The notes beneath the pieces were generated by a model. The model had not been told where the DNA came from. It saw only the letters and a program-made list of their open reading frames with translations, and made no database searches. A program made the position numbers and the translations under genes. Of a stretch of 64,000 bases of DNA, positions 24,500-33,312 are shown one piece after another; the first letter of the stretch is position 1; the number at the start of each line of letters is the position of its first letter. The stretch is from Micromonospora_J zhanjiangensis (GTDB lineage Bacteria; Actinomycetota; Actinomycetes; Mycobacteriales; Micromonosporaceae). The stretch is from the NCBI RefSeq assembly GCF_042650605.1, contig NZ_JBHSBN010000016.1:95049-159048 (forward strand), in the 5' to 3' direction.

Positions 24500-25138
24500 G
24501 TGATAGTCGACTCCCCCGCGCCGCAGAACCCGCCCGACGGCTGGCGCGCCGACGCGACCGCCGACGACCGGTTGTCCGCCGACGTCGAGGCCGCGCAGGG
24601 CGGGGACGAGCAGGCGTTCCGGCGGTTGTACCGGGCCGTCCAACCGCCGCTGCTGCGCTACCTGTACGGGCTGGTCGGCGACGACGCCGAGGACGTCGCG
24701 GCCGAGGCGTGGCTGCAGATCGCCCGCGACCTCGGCGGCTTCCGGGGCGACTACACCGGCTTCCGGCGGTGGGCCGCCACCATCGCCCGCAACCGGGCGA
24801 TGGACCACGCGCGGCGGATGCGCCGACGACCGAGCGTCTCGGTGCCGGTCGAGTCGCTCGAACGGCTCGCCGACAACGCCGACACCGCCAGCCTCGCGGT
24901 CGGCGCGATGAGCACGGCGGCCGCGTTGGAGCTGGTGGCCTCGCTGCCCCGGGACCAGGCCGAGGCGGTGCTGCTGCGGGCCATCATGGGGCTCGACGCC
25001 AGGTCGGCCGGCGAGGTGCTCGGCAAGCGACCGGGCGCGGTGCGCACCGCGGCGCACCGCGGGCTGCGCCGCCTCGCCGCGCAGTTGGACCGATCGGCGC
25101 AGGACGGCCCGTCCGGGACCGGGCAGGCGTCAGGATGA
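24500..25138 (+). CDS. ECF-type sigma factor
   Basis: 212 aa from GTG 24500. Region 2 is DEQAFRRLYRAVQPPLLRYL with DDAEDVAAEAWLQIARDL and FRRWAATIARNRAMDHARR; region 4 is ELVASLPRDQAEAVLLRAIM with RSAGEVLGKRPGAVRTAAHR. It would redirect RNA polymerase to a stress or envelope regulon. The stop overlaps the next gene in ATGA, the usual pairing with a cognate anti-sigma factor. Confidence 0.9.
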   Translation: MIVDSPAPQNPPDGWRADATADDRLSADVEAAQGGDEQAFRRLYRAVQPPLLRYLYGLVGDDAEDVAAEAWLQIARDLGGFRGDYTGFRRWAATIARNRAMDHARRMRRRPSVSVPVESLERLADNADTASLAVGAMSTAAALELVASLPRDQAEAVLLRAIMGLDARSAGEVLGKRPGAVRTAAHRGLRRLAAQLDRSAQDGPSGTGQASG

Positions 25139-26166
25139 CGAGGTGGGGAGTGGATCGGTCCGATCCTGATCGGCTGAGCCGGGAGGCGGCCGAGGCGTTG
25201 CTGTCCGGCCATCTCGCCGCGACACCGGACGCGAACGGCGCGGCCGGGTTCGCCGGGGACGCGACCCCGGCCGCCGCCGTGGCGGACCTGCTCGCCCGGG
25301 CACGGGGGCCCGCCTGGCTGGACGAACACGCCGGCGAGGAGGCCGCCGTCGCCGCCTTCCGCGCCGCCCGGGACGCCCCGGCCACGGCGCGGTCCGGACC
25401 GACGCCGGACCGGCAGGCCCGGTCGCGGCCGGTGCTCGGCCGGCTGGTTCCGGCCAAGGTGCTGGCCGTGGCGCTGGCCACCACCGCCGGTGGGGTGGTC
25501 CTCGTCGCCGCCACGGCGCCCGGTGACTGGCTGCCGGGCGGACCCGATCCGACCACACCGTCGGTGGTCCCGTCCCAGCCGGGCTCGGTCGCGCCGGCAC
25601 CCGCGCCCACCCGCTCCCCCGACCAGGTCATCCCCGGCACCGGTGGACCGGCACCGCGACCGCTCGTCGACCTGTGCCGCGCCTACCTCGCCCTGCCCGC
25701 CGACCGGGCCGCCGGGGCGCTGCGCCGCCCGGAGTACGCGCCGCTGGTGCGGGCGGCCGGCGACAAGCCGGTGCGGGCGTACTGCGCGGCGACGGTCGGC
25801 ACCGGTCCGACCGGATCGCCGGCCGAGTCGGCCTCGACGCTCGGGACCCAGGCCGCTCCCGCGACCGAGGTGGCGGACGAGTTCGCCCAGGTGCTGACCG
25901 AGGAGACCGCGGCCGGCCGGGTGCAGCAGAAGGAGTCGGACAAGCTGGCCAAGTCGCTCGCGCAGCTCCGTGACCAGGCCGCCCGGGGCAAACCGGACCA
26001 GGTACGCCGGACCGCCGACCGACTGGCCGACGAGATCGCCCGGTACCGCCGGAACAACACCGTCTCGGCGCAGAGCGCGGACCGGCTCACCGCCGTCCTG
26101 CGGCCGTTGGTCGACCCGGTCGCGAACGGTGTCGGGCCGACGGATCCGCCGGACGGGAATTCCTGA
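25135..26166 (+). CDS. Single-pass membrane protein, putative anti-sigma factor
   Basis: 343 aa. Cytoplasmic part about 1-105 (EEAAVAAFRAARD), one membrane segment at about 108-126, a Pro/Thr-rich linker and an extracellular helical domain with two Cys (LVDLCRAYLALP, VRAYCAATVG). The N-terminal part lacks the HxxxCxxC zinc anti-sigma motif. Co-translation with the ECF sigma gene (ATGA) is the main reason to call it the regulator. The long outer helices (EETAAGRVQQKESDKLAKSL) are unlike standard anti-sigma factors. Confidence 0.6.
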   Translation: MTRWGVDRSDPDRLSREAAEALLSGHLAATPDANGAAGFAGDATPAAAVADLLARARGPAWLDEHAGEEAAVAAFRAARDAPATARSGPTPDRQARSRPVLGRLVPAKVLAVALATTAGGVVLVAATAPGDWLPGGPDPTTPSVVPSQPGSVAPAPAPTRSPDQVIPGTGGPAPRPLVDLCRAYLALPADRAAGALRRPEYAPLVRAAGDKPVRAYCAATVGTGPTGSPAESASTLGTQAAPATEVADEFAQVLTEETAAGRVQQKESDKLAKSLAQLRDQAARGKPDQVRRTADRLADEIARYRRNNTVSAQSADRLTAVLRPLVDPVANGVGPTDPPDGNS

Positions 26167-26320
26167 CCCGGCCCGTCGTCACGGCCGGTGACCGACCGCG
26201 TGGCACCGGCCCTCCGGAGCCGGGCCGCTCGCCCTGCGACCCCGACGAACCTCGGTTAACGTTGCCACCACCTGCGGGAACGGTCGACGCCCGCAAGACG
26301 CACGGGTGGAGGAGAATGAC

Positions 26321-26641
26321 GTGGGTGACGCTGTCGTCCGGCAGCAGTTTCTCGACGACGGCACGGCCGTCATCGAGCTCCGTGGCGAACTGGACCTGGC
26401 CATCAACGACGCGCTCCGGGTGCTGCTGGTGGAGACCGTGACCAAGGCGGCACCCGCGCGCATCGTGATCGACATGTTGCACGTCAGCTTCGTCGACTCG
26501 ACCGGCATCGGTGCGCTCGTCGCCGGGTTCAACGCCGCGGAGGAGGCCGGCATCGAGTACTCGGTCCGGTCGATGGCGCCGTTCGTCGAACGGCAACTGC
26601 GGGTGGTCGGGCTGTACGACCAGTTGGCCCGCCCCGAGTGA
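26321..26641 (+). CDS. STAS-domain anti-anti-sigma factor
   Basis: 106 aa from GTG 26321, 6 bp after GGAGGAG. SpoIIAA-like single STAS domain with IELRGELDLAINDALRVLL and the phosphoacceptor loop VSFVDSTGIGALVAGF, in which Ser in DSTG is normally phosphorylated by an anti-sigma kinase. No kinase (RsbW/SpoIIAB) gene lies beside it, so the partner is elsewhere. Stands alone with its own promoter space. Confidence 0.9.
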   Translation: MGDAVVRQQFLDDGTAVIELRGELDLAINDALRVLLVETVTKAAPARIVIDMLHVSFVDSTGIGALVAGFNAAEEAGIEYSVRSMAPFVERQLRVVGLYDQLARPE

Positions 26642-26872
26642 GCCGGCGGCGCCACCTGCTCCATTGATCCGTTTGCCGTCCGAGCCGCCGGGGACCTGAC
26701 CCCGGCCCGAACCGCCCGGCGTGTGCCGGCCCACCCTGGGCCGGCACGCACCGTTTTCCGTGACGGAACAACCGCACGACGGGTCGGAGCGGGTGCGCGG
26801 TCGGGTCGGCGTCGGCCATGCTGGGGCGATGCTGATGGCGACGAGGCCGGCGTACCACCGGGTCGGTGCGCG

Positions 26873-27937
26873 GTGAGCGCGGCGGCGTGGCGGCCCGGAC
26901 CGACGAACACCCTGACCGACGTGACCGGCCTGCGGGTCGGACATCACGGGCGGACCGGCGACGGGTGGCTGACCGGCTGCACGGTGGTGCTCGCGCCGCC
27001 CGGCGGCGCGATCGGCGGGGTGGACGTGCGCGGCGGCGGGCCGGGCACCCGGGAGACCGACGTGCTCGACCCGCGCAACCTGGTCGACCGGGTACACGCG
27101 GTGCTGCTGGCCGGTGGCAGCGTCTTCGGGCTGGACGCGGCGGCCGGGGTGGTCGGTCGACTCGCCGACGCCGGTGTCGGGTTCCCGGTCGGCGCCGGCC
27201 CGGGCGAGGTCGTCCCGATCGTTCCGGCCGCGATCCTGTTCGACCTGGGTCGGGGCGGCCGGTTCCGGGCCACGCCGGATGCGGGATTCGGGGCCGCGGC
27301 GTACGACGCGGCGAGCGACGGACCGGTGCTGCTCGGGTCGGTCGGGGCGGGCACCGGCGCGCGGGCGGGCGGGATGAAGGGCGGGATCGGCTCGGCCAGC
27401 ACCGTGCTGGACGGCGGGACGACGGTGGCGGCGCTGGTCGCGGTCAACGCCGTCGGATCACCCGTCGACCCGACCACCGGGGAGCTGTACGGCGCCCGGT
27501 ACGGCCTGGCCGGCGAGTTCGACGGGCTGCGGGCGCCGGATCCGGCCGACCTGACCGCGGTGCGGGAATCCCTGGCCACCGCGACGACCGGTCGGGTAGG
27601 TGGCACGCCGTTGAACACCACGCTCGCGGTGGTGGGCACGGACGCCCCGCTGACCAAGGCACAGTGCCAGAAGCTCGCCGGGATCGGGCACGACGGGCTG
27701 GCCCGGGCGATCCGGCCGGTGCACTCGATGTTCGACGGGGACACGGTGTTCGCGCTGTCCACCGGGGCCGACGGGGGTACGGATCCGCTGGCCTTCAACG
27801 CGCTGCTGGCCGCGGCCGGCGACACGGTCAGTCGGGCGGTGGCACACGCGATGTTGGCCGCCACGGGGGTCGAGGGCATCGCCGGCTACGCCGACCTGTT
27901 CCCCGGCGCGGTCCGGGACCGGCCCGCGGAAGGATGA
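26873..27937 (+). CDS. P1-family (NylC/DmpA-like) N-terminal nucleophile hydrolase
   Basis: 354 aa from GTG 26873. P1 family fold with LTDVTGLRVGHHG at the start, AVLLAGGSVFGLDAAAGV, and GARAGGMKGGIGSAS. The autocleavage site GGTPLNTTLAVVGTDAPL places Asn248-Thr249 where NylC-type enzymes cut themselves to free the Thr nucleophile. Members act as aminopeptidases or oligoamide (nylon) hydrolases; the natural substrate here is unknown. It converges on the GH25 gene through a strong hairpin. Confidence 0.88.
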   Translation: MSAAAWRPGPTNTLTDVTGLRVGHHGRTGDGWLTGCTVVLAPPGGAIGGVDVRGGGPGTRETDVLDPRNLVDRVHAVLLAGGSVFGLDAAAGVVGRLADAGVGFPVGAGPGEVVPIVPAAILFDLGRGGRFRATPDAGFGAAAYDAASDGPVLLGSVGAGTGARAGGMKGGIGSASTVLDGGTTVAALVAVNAVGSPVDPTTGELYGARYGLAGEFDGLRAPDPADLTAVRESLATATTGRVGGTPLNTTLAVVGTDAPLTKAQCQKLAGIGHDGLARAIRPVHSMFDGDTVFALSTGADGGTDPLAFNALLAAAGDTVSRAVAHAMLAATGVEGIAGYADLFPGAVRDRPAEG

Positions 27938-27943
27938 CGGCGC

Positions 27944-27980
27944 GGCGGTGGGGCGTGGCCCCCCGCCACGCCCCACCGCC
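27944..27980. terminator. Bidirectional terminator
   Basis: GGCGGTGGGGCGTGG (27944-27958) and its exact inverse (27966-27980) form a 15-bp stem with a 7-base loop between two converging genes. Confidence 0.9.
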
Positions 27981-27991
27981 ATTCCCCTCGG

Positions 27992-28744
27992 TCAGCAGGT
28001 TCCGTTGCAGGCCAACACCTTGAGCCGGTCCAGGGTGCCGTTCCATACGTTCTGGTCCCCCGGGAACGTGCCGGACGAGGCGTACTGCCAGAACGAGTAC
28101 GTCCCCCAGCCGGCCGGCAGGGTGCCCACGCTGCTGGAGTAGCGGGCGATCCACAGCGGGTTGTTCGTCGCGAACTGCGAGGTGTTTCCGGTGCAGGTGC
28201 TCCACCAGTCGGTGGTGGTGTAGATGGTGGCCCACCGGCCGGTGCGCGAGTAGTACTGGTTCACGAAGGACGCGATCCAGCTGCGCATCGAGGCCTGCGA
28301 GAGGCCGTAGCAGGTCGACCCGTACGGGTTGTACTCGATGTCCAGGGCCCCGGGCAGCGTTTTGCCGTCCTTCGACCAGCCACCACCGTGGCTGATGAAG
28401 TAGTCGGCCTGGGCGGCGCCGGTGGTGGTGTCCGGCCGGGCGAAGTGGTACGCCCCCCGGATCATGCCCACGTTGTACGACCCGTTGTACTGCTGGGCGA
28501 AGGACGGGTTGGTGTAGTAGGTGCCCTCGGTCGCCTTGACGTAGGCGAACCGGGCGCCGTTGCTGTAGGCGGCCGACCAGTTGACGTTGCCCTGGTAGTT
28601 GGACACGTCCATGCCGGGCAGGCCCGCCGGTGCGGCGCTGGCCGGGGCGGCCACCAGCGCCGTCCCGGCGGTGACGCACAGCGCCGACAGCAGGGCCAGT
28701 AGCCGCGCCCGGGTCCTCGCCACCGACCTTCCGAGTTGGTTCAT
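27992..28744 (-). CDS. Secreted GH25 lysozyme (muramidase)
   Basis: 250 aa from ATG 28744 with CGGAGGCAA upstream. A signal peptide (residues 1 to about 38, basic RTRAR, long hydrophobic core, ASA-A) precedes a single GH25 domain. Catalytic acids are Asp46 (GMDVSNYQG) and the DIE motif Asp135/Glu137 (ALDIEYNPYG). WWSTCTGNTSQF and the final ACNGTC carry Cys for disulfides. It cleaves N-acetylmuramyl bonds, for self wall turnover or against competitors. The upstream gap (28745-28990) is AT-rich and holds the promoter. Confidence 0.94.
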   Translation of the reverse strand: MNQLGRSVARTRARLLALLSALCVTAGTALVAAPASAAPAGLPGMDVSNYQGNVNWSAAYSNGARFAYVKATEGTYYTNPSFAQQYNGSYNVGMIRGAYHFARPDTTTGAAQADYFISHGGGWSKDGKTLPGALDIEYNPYGSTCYGLSQASMRSWIASFVNQYYSRTGRWATIYTTTDWWSTCTGNTSQFATNNPLWIARYSSSVGTLPAGWGTYSFWQYASSGTFPGDQNVWNGTLDRLKVLACNGTC

Positions 28745-28990
28745 GGTTGCCTCCGAGAGGGGGTGAGCCGCATCAGCGGCATTGACGGAGATCGACCTGT
28801 GAGAAAAGATCTGCCAGCCATTAGGGCACAGATGGAAAGAAATATTCAAGTGGTTCGTTGAAGATTTTCTCCGCGCGCGTTCCGTCGACCCCGGGATCGG
28901 CGACCCGGCGGACGGGCCGCGGCGGGAACCGCGGCCGGCCGGTACGCTGGGCGCCCGGGGCCGCACCGGGCGGCCGGAAGGTGGCGAGCC

Positions 28991-29410
28991 GTGGTGGTCG
29001 ATCCGCCGTACACAGTGCACCCGATCGGTCGGGTCCGGTCGCCGCTGACCGACCGCGACCTCGCTCCCCGACAGGGCGACGAGGGTGCACCGGAGTCCAC
29101 CCTGGTGTTCACCGCGGACGTCGCACCGGGCCTGGCCGGGATCGCGGTCGGCGCGGAACTGCTCGTCCTGACCTGGCTGGACCGGGCCGACCGGGACGTG
29201 CTGGTGGTCCACCCGCGGGGCGACCGCGACCGGCCGGAGCAGGGCGTGTTCACCACCAGGTCGCCCGACCGGCCCAACCCGATCGGGCTGCACCGGGTGA
29301 CGGTGCTGTCCGTCGACGGTACGCGCCTGCGGGTGCGGGATCTGGAGGCGCTGGACGGCACGCCGGTGCTGGACGTGAAGCCGGTACTCGGCCCGCCCGA
29401 CGAGCGCTGA
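28991..29410 (+). CDS. TrmO-family tRNA m6t6A37 methyltransferase-like protein
   Basis: 139 aa from GTG 28991 with GGAAGGTGG upstream. The TsaA/TrmO fold is clear: VHPIGRVRSPLTDR at the start and the family signature GVFTTRSPDRPNPIGLHRV, then VRDLEALDGTPVLDVKPVL. TrmO methylates t6A37 in tRNA(Thr); this protein lacks the longer C-terminal domain of the E. coli enzyme, as in many actinomycetes, so substrate identity is not certain. Confidence 0.88.
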   Translation: MVVDPPYTVHPIGRVRSPLTDRDLAPRQGDEGAPESTLVFTADVAPGLAGIAVGAELLVLTWLDRADRDVLVVHPRGDRDRPEQGVFTTRSPDRPNPIGLHRVTVLSVDGTRLRVRDLEALDGTPVLDVKPVLGPPDER

Positions 29411-29493
29411 GCGGCCGTCCCGCGCGGGACCGGGCGCCGACCCCGTCCGGCGGCGCGGATCGAGCGCCGGTGCGACTTGTACAGCGGGTGCGC

Positions 29494-29715
29494 TCAGCCG
29501 GTGGGCAGCAGACCGCGCACGTAGCCGGCCTGCCCGGCGTGCTGGAGGTCGTCGTCGACGACACTGACCAGCCGGACGTCGAGGGTCACCGGCGGATCCC
29601 ACCGCTCGTCGACCACCCGGTCGAGGTCCGCCGGCCGCAGACCACGCAGGAACTTCCGGGTCCGGGCCGCGACGGCCTCGTGGTAGTCGACCAGCGCCCG
29701 CGCGGCGGGCCGGAC
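29494..29715 (-). pseudogene. 3' remnant of a DinB/DUF664-type (mycothiol transferase-like) gene
   Basis: The minus frame reads RALVDYHEAVAARTRKFL, DERWDPPVTLDVRLVSVVDD, DLQHAGQAGYVRGLLP, which is the last third of mycothiol-dependent DinB-fold proteins. The upstream part (helices 1-3, metal His residues) is gone; a terminator hairpin and the doxX end replace it. About 72 codons survive. Confidence 0.75.
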
Positions 29716-29740
29716 ACCCCCGGGAGGTGTCCGGCCCGCC
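29704..29740. terminator. Terminator downstream of doxX
   Basis: GGCGGGCCGGACACC (29704-29718) and its inverse (29726-29740) form a 15-bp stem, 14 bp past the doxX stop. Confidence 0.85.
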
Positions 29741-29753
29741 GACGATCCGGGCG

Positions 29754-30332
29754 CTACCGGAGCCAGGGCATCCGCCGCACCAGCGGAAGCCGGGCCCAGA
29801 AGCGTCCCAGTCCCAGGGTGTCGCCCGCGCCGACCAGCGCCAACCCGGCGAGCACGGCGGCGTAGACCAGGTGGTCGTCCATGAAGACGTTGTTCTCCGG
29901 GGGCAGCACGGCCGACCACATCATCACCAGCAGCAGCCCACCGGCGACCGCCGCGACCCGCAGCCCGATGCCGAGCAGCAGGGCGACACCGATGGCGAGC
30001 AGGCCGAGCATGAACAGCCAGTCCGCCCAGGCGCTGCCGGCGATGGCGTGGTAGAAGCCCTTGAACGGGCCTTCGGCGCCGAACTTGAGGAAGCCCTGCG
30101 TCGGGTGCCCGCCGTTGATCCAGGCGGCCTTGCTGGCGGTCTCGTGCCCGAGGCCGAACGTCTTGTCCAGGAACGCCCACAGGAAGATCCAACCCAGGGC
30201 CAGCCGGGTGCCGGCCCAGACGTACCGGGCCGCCTTCTGCCGGGTGCTCTCGGTGGGCCGGGAGACCGCCGGAGCGGTCGTCGCGGGGGTGGGCCGCTCA
30301 AGCATCGCGGTCATGGTCTGCCGTCCCTTCAT
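29754..30332 (-). CDS. DoxX/DoxD-family membrane protein
   Basis: 192 aa from ATG 30332 (GGGGAAG upstream; a second ATG at 30314 is possible). Four membrane segments typical of DoxX: WAGTRLALGWIFLWAFLDKT, WADWLFMLGLLAIGVALLLG, VAAVAGGLLLVMMWSAVLPP, and HLVYAAVLAGLALVGAGDTL. NNVFMDDHLVYA is the family's third-to-fourth helix loop. Relatives are thiosulfate:quinone oxidoreductase subunits or redox partners. It is the last gene of the acg-acg-doxX operon led by DevR boxes, so hypoxia or redox stress induction is expected. Confidence 0.85.
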   Translation of the reverse strand: MKGRQTMTAMLERPTPATTAPAVSRPTESTRQKAARYVWAGTRLALGWIFLWAFLDKTFGLGHETASKAAWINGGHPTQGFLKFGAEGPFKGFYHAIAGSAWADWLFMLGLLAIGVALLLGIGLRVAAVAGGLLLVMMWSAVLPPENNVFMDDHLVYAAVLAGLALVGAGDTLGLGRFWARLPLVRRMPWLR

Positions 30333-30362
30333 CGCTTTCTTCCCCGTTCGCCGGGGCCACCT

Positions 30363-31391
30363 CTATTGGACGCCGGGCGCGGTGACACCGGCAGGGCCGG
30401 CGGTCCGTGGTACGCCGGGACTTTGGTCCCGCTCCTCGAGGACCTCGGCGACGTCCCGGCGCGGGGTGGGCCAACCCGGCTGGCCGTAGCCGACGCGCAA
30501 CACGATCTGCGGGGTGCCGTACCGGCCCAGGGCCAGCCGTAGCTGTTCCCGGGCGGCGGGCACCTCGATCGGTTGGGACAGCAGCGACACGGCGAGCCGG
30601 GCGTCGGTGGCGGTGAGCAGCACCCGCTGCAACGCCTGACCGGCCCGGATCTGGTCGGCGGCGGTGTCGCCGGCGCAGCCGAGCACCGCCACCAGCGGTT
30701 CGGGTTCGAGGTCCCGCCCGGGCGCCCGGGTCCGTACCCCGAAGGGGCGCTGCGGGAACAGGTCCTGCGGCTCGGGGACCGGCCCGCCGGAACCCACCGG
30801 CACCCCGTCCGGGGCCTCGACCCGGCGGGTCCACCGGGCCACCTCAGCCCGGTACCGGGGATCGCGGTCCAGCACCCGGTTGGCGCCGTGCGCGATCTCG
30901 GCCAGCGCGGCCACCGGAGCGGGGCCGATGACCAGCTCCAGCCAGGCGCCCTCGGCGCGGGCCGCCTCCAGCAGCCGCCAGCGCGCCTCCGGCGGCACCG
31001 GCGTCGGCCAGAACGGCGACCGGTTGCTGTGCCGGCGCGGGATCGCCGCGTACAGGCCGCGCTCGGTCGGGGTGGGCGGCCGGGGCCCGGCCGCGGTCAG
31101 CCGGGCCACCAGGTCCGGCTCGGCCGGATCGGGCCGCAGCCGCACCTGCGCGGGCGTGCCGGCGGCGGCCAGCGCGAGCCGCAGGTTGAACACGGCGGCG
31201 CCGCAACTGAGCCGGGCCGCCCAACCGGTCGGATCGGCCACCGGCAACCGTCGCCGCGGGTCGACCAGGACCTCGATGGCGCCGTACCGGAGCCGGAACC
31301 GCCACGGCTGGCTGTTGTGCAACGACGGTGCCCGGATCGCGGCGGCCACGCCGGCGCGCAGGTCGTCCATGGTGAACGCGTCGGTCGACAT
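30363..31391 (-). CDS. Acg-like nitroreductase-fold protein 1
   Basis: 342 aa. Acg-family FMN-binding nitroreductase: IRAPSLHNSQPWRFRL is the first flavin motif; LSCGAAVFNLRLALAAAG, RRHSNRSPFW, and LLSQPIEVPAAREQL follow, with VLRVGYGQPGWPTPRRDVAEVL at the end (shown in part). In Mycobacterium tuberculosis such genes belong to the DosR regulon and are thought to sequester or reduce flavin. It lies 51 bp after the second copy and 30 bp before doxX in one operon. Confidence 0.9.
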   Translation of the reverse strand: MSTDAFTMDDLRAGVAAAIRAPSLHNSQPWRFRLRYGAIEVLVDPRRRLPVADPTGWAARLSCGAAVFNLRLALAAAGTPAQVRLRPDPAEPDLVARLTAAGPRPPTPTERGLYAAIPRRHSNRSPFWPTPVPPEARWRLLEAARAEGAWLELVIGPAPVAALAEIAHGANRVLDRDPRYRAEVARWTRRVEAPDGVPVGSGGPVPEPQDLFPQRPFGVRTRAPGRDLEPEPLVAVLGCAGDTAADQIRAGQALQRVLLTATDARLAVSLLSQPIEVPAAREQLRLALGRYGTPQIVLRVGYGQPGWPTPRRDVAEVLEERDQSPGVPRTAGPAGVTAPGVQ

Positions 31392-31442
31392 CGTCTCCCC
31401 CTCTCACCCGAGCCCGGCCGGGTGCCCCCGCCGCGCTGCGGG

Positions 31443-32459
31443 TCAGTCCGTCCCGGCCGAATCAGTCGGGAACTCGATGACCTGGTCGGCGTCCCGGCGG
31501 GGCACCGGCGGCGGGTCGTCCTGACCGGTCGGCACCCCGACCCTGACCACCAGGTAGGGCTCACCGAGCCCGGCCAGCAGGTCGCGCATCAGCCGGCGCG
31601 GCCAGTCCACCTCGATCGGGTCGCTGATCGGCGCGGCCGCCAGCCCGGCGACCACGGCGGTGAGCAGCACCGCGGACAGCGCCTCGCCGCCCCGCAGCCA
31701 GCCGGCCGGCTCGTCGGTGGCGCCGAAGAGCACGCCGTACGTCGCGCCGCGGTCCCGCCCGGCGCCGACCTCCAGCCCCGGCTCGGTGCCGACCGCGTAG
31801 TCGCGCACCGGTACCCGGCGCGGCGCCTGCCGTACCGCGGTGCTGGCCGGCACCCCGTCCCCGCTGGTCGGCGGCCGGTTGGTCCACCGGGCGAGTTCGG
31901 CCCGGTAGGCCGGGTCGGCCAGCTCGCACGCCGCGGCGTGCGCGGTCGCCACCGCCAGCATCGGCAGCTGGTCCTTGCGCACCACGTGCAGGTAACCGCC
32001 GTTGCGCTCGGCGGCCGCGCGCAACCGGTCGACCGCCGCGGCCGGCACCGGCGGGTCGCCGAACCCGCGCCGGTCGGTCCGCCGCCGGTCGATGGCGGCC
32101 CCCAGCCGTACGTCGTCGTCGGTCGGCTCACCCCGGCCGGTCACCCGGATCCGGGCCAGCAGGTCGGGCTGTCCGGGCTCGGGAAACCGGGTGACCTCGG
32201 CCCGGTAGCCCTCGGCGGCCAGCGCCACCCGGGCATGGTGCAGCGCCGCGCCGCAGCTGACGACGAGCAGCCGGCCGTCCGGGTCGGTGGCGGCCAGTTG
32301 CCGGTCCCGGTCGGCGTGCAGCTCCAGGCCGTCCGGGCCGATCCGCCAGCGCCACGGCTGGGTGTTGAACACGGACGGGGCGCGCAGCGCCCGCCGGGCC
32401 GCCTCGGCCAGGATCTGGCCGGTACGGGCGGGCGAGGGTGTCACGGACGTACTGGTCAT
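31443..32459 (-). CDS. Acg-like nitroreductase-fold protein 2
   Basis: 338 aa from ATG 32459 (AAGGAGGCAATCC upstream). Same family as its neighbour: LRAPSVFNTQPWRWRI, VVSCGAALHHARVALAAEGY, DRRRTDRRGF, APISDPIEVDWPRRLM. It is the first gene of the operon and reads away from devR; three DevR-type boxes lie in the shared promoter. The two copies share overall layout but differ in length of the middle loop, so they are old paralogues. Confidence 0.9.
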   Translation of the reverse strand: MTSTSVTPSPARTGQILAEAARRALRAPSVFNTQPWRWRIGPDGLELHADRDRQLAATDPDGRLLVVSCGAALHHARVALAAEGYRAEVTRFPEPGQPDLLARIRVTGRGEPTDDDVRLGAAIDRRRTDRRGFGDPPVPAAAVDRLRAAAERNGGYLHVVRKDQLPMLAVATAHAAACELADPAYRAELARWTNRPPTSGDGVPASTAVRQAPRRVPVRDYAVGTEPGLEVGAGRDRGATYGVLFGATDEPAGWLRGGEALSAVLLTAVVAGLAAAPISDPIEVDWPRRLMRDLLAGLGEPYLVVRVGVPTGQDDPPPVPRRDADQVIEFPTDSAGTD

Positions 32460-32518
32460 GGATTGCCTCCTTGCCGGTGTCAGCTCCCAGGCTGTCCCGG
32501 CGGGGGCGGGCACGGACA

Positions 32519-32597
32519 GGGCCGGAGGTCCCCTCCCCGCCGGGACCGCCGGCCCTGCCCACCCCGCTCCGACGGTCCCGGAGGGGACTTTCGGCCC
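32519..32597. promoter_or_regulatory. Three DevR/OsdR-type boxes between acg and devR
   Basis: GGGCCGGAGGTCCC (32519-32532), GGGACCGCCGGCCC (32542-32555) and GGGACTTTCGGCCC (32584-32597). Each has the GGG-n8-CCC frame of the DosR consensus GGGACTnnnGnCCC. The last ends 37 bp before the devR ATG; the first begins 60 bp before the acg start. This suggests autoregulation. Confidence 0.7.
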
Positions 32598-32634
32598 TGG
32601 TGCCCCGGCCGGGTTCCTCGGGTAGAAAGAACGG

Positions 32635-33273
32635 ATGATCCGCGTCTTTCTCCTCGACGACCACGAGGTCGTCCGCCGTGGCCTGGCCGACCTGCTGCAG
32701 AGTTCCGGCGAGATCGAGGTGGTCGGCGAGTCCGGCTCGGCCCCGGAGGCGGCCCGCCGGATCCCGGCGCTGCGGCCGGACGTGGCGATCCTGGACGCGC
32801 GGCTGCCGGACGGCAACGGCATCGACGTGTGCCGCGACGTGCGGGCCGTCGACTCCACCATCAAGGGCCTCATCCTCACCTCGTACGAGGACGACGAGGC
32901 GTTGTTCGCGGCCATCATGGCCGGCGCCTCCGGGTACGTGCTCAAGCAGATCCGCGGCAACGACCTGGTGGACGCGGTACGCCGGGTCGCGGCCGGGCAG
33001 TCGCTGCTCGACCCGGCGGTCACCCAGCGGGTGCTGGAACGGATCCGCTCCGGCGTGGAGCAGCCGAGCGAGCTGAAGGCGCTGACCGAGCAGGAACGGC
33101 GAATCCTGGAGTACGTCGCCGAGGGGCTGACCAACCGGGAGATCGCCGGCCGGATGTTCCTGGCCGAGAAGACGGTCAAGAACTACGTCTCCAGCCTGCT
33201 GGCCAAGCTCGGCCTGGAACGGCGTACCCAGGCCGCGGTGCTGGCCACCCGGCTGCTCGGCCAGCGCCACTGA
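32635..33273 (+). CDS. devR: Response regulator DevR/OsdR (NarL/LuxR type)
   Basis: 212 aa. Receiver domain with Asp-Asp at residues 8-9, phosphoacceptor Asp54 (VAILDARLPDG, same number as in DosR) and Lys in SGYVLKQIRG. The C-terminal LuxR helix-turn-helix reads ALTEQERRILEYVAEGLTNR with EKTVKNYVSSLLAKLGLERR. This matches DevR/DosR, the activator of hypoxia and nitric-oxide dormancy genes. Its kinase devS is convergent, not in the same transcript. Boxes matching its own consensus lie in its promoter. Confidence 0.92.
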   Translation: MIRVFLLDDHEVVRRGLADLLQSSGEIEVVGESGSAPEAARRIPALRPDVAILDARLPDGNGIDVCRDVRAVDSTIKGLILTSYEDDEALFAAIMAGASGYVLKQIRGNDLVDAVRRVAAGQSLLDPAVTQRVLERIRSGVEQPSELKALTEQERRILEYVAEGLTNREIAGRMFLAEKTVKNYVSSLLAKLGLERRTQAAVLATRLLGQRH

Positions 33274-33286
33274 GCCCGACCCGTCC

Positions 33287-33312
33287 GACCCGGTCCAGAC
33301 GCGGACCGGGTC
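33287..33312. terminator. Terminator between convergent devR and devS
   Basis: GACCCGGTCC (33287-33296), a 6-base loop, then GGACCGGGTC (33303-33312). Confidence 0.85.

Noticed and set aside
28745..28990. c-di-AMP (ydaO) riboswitch upstream of the GH25 gene
   Set aside because: Wall hydrolase genes often carry it, but its conserved blocks are not found in this leader.
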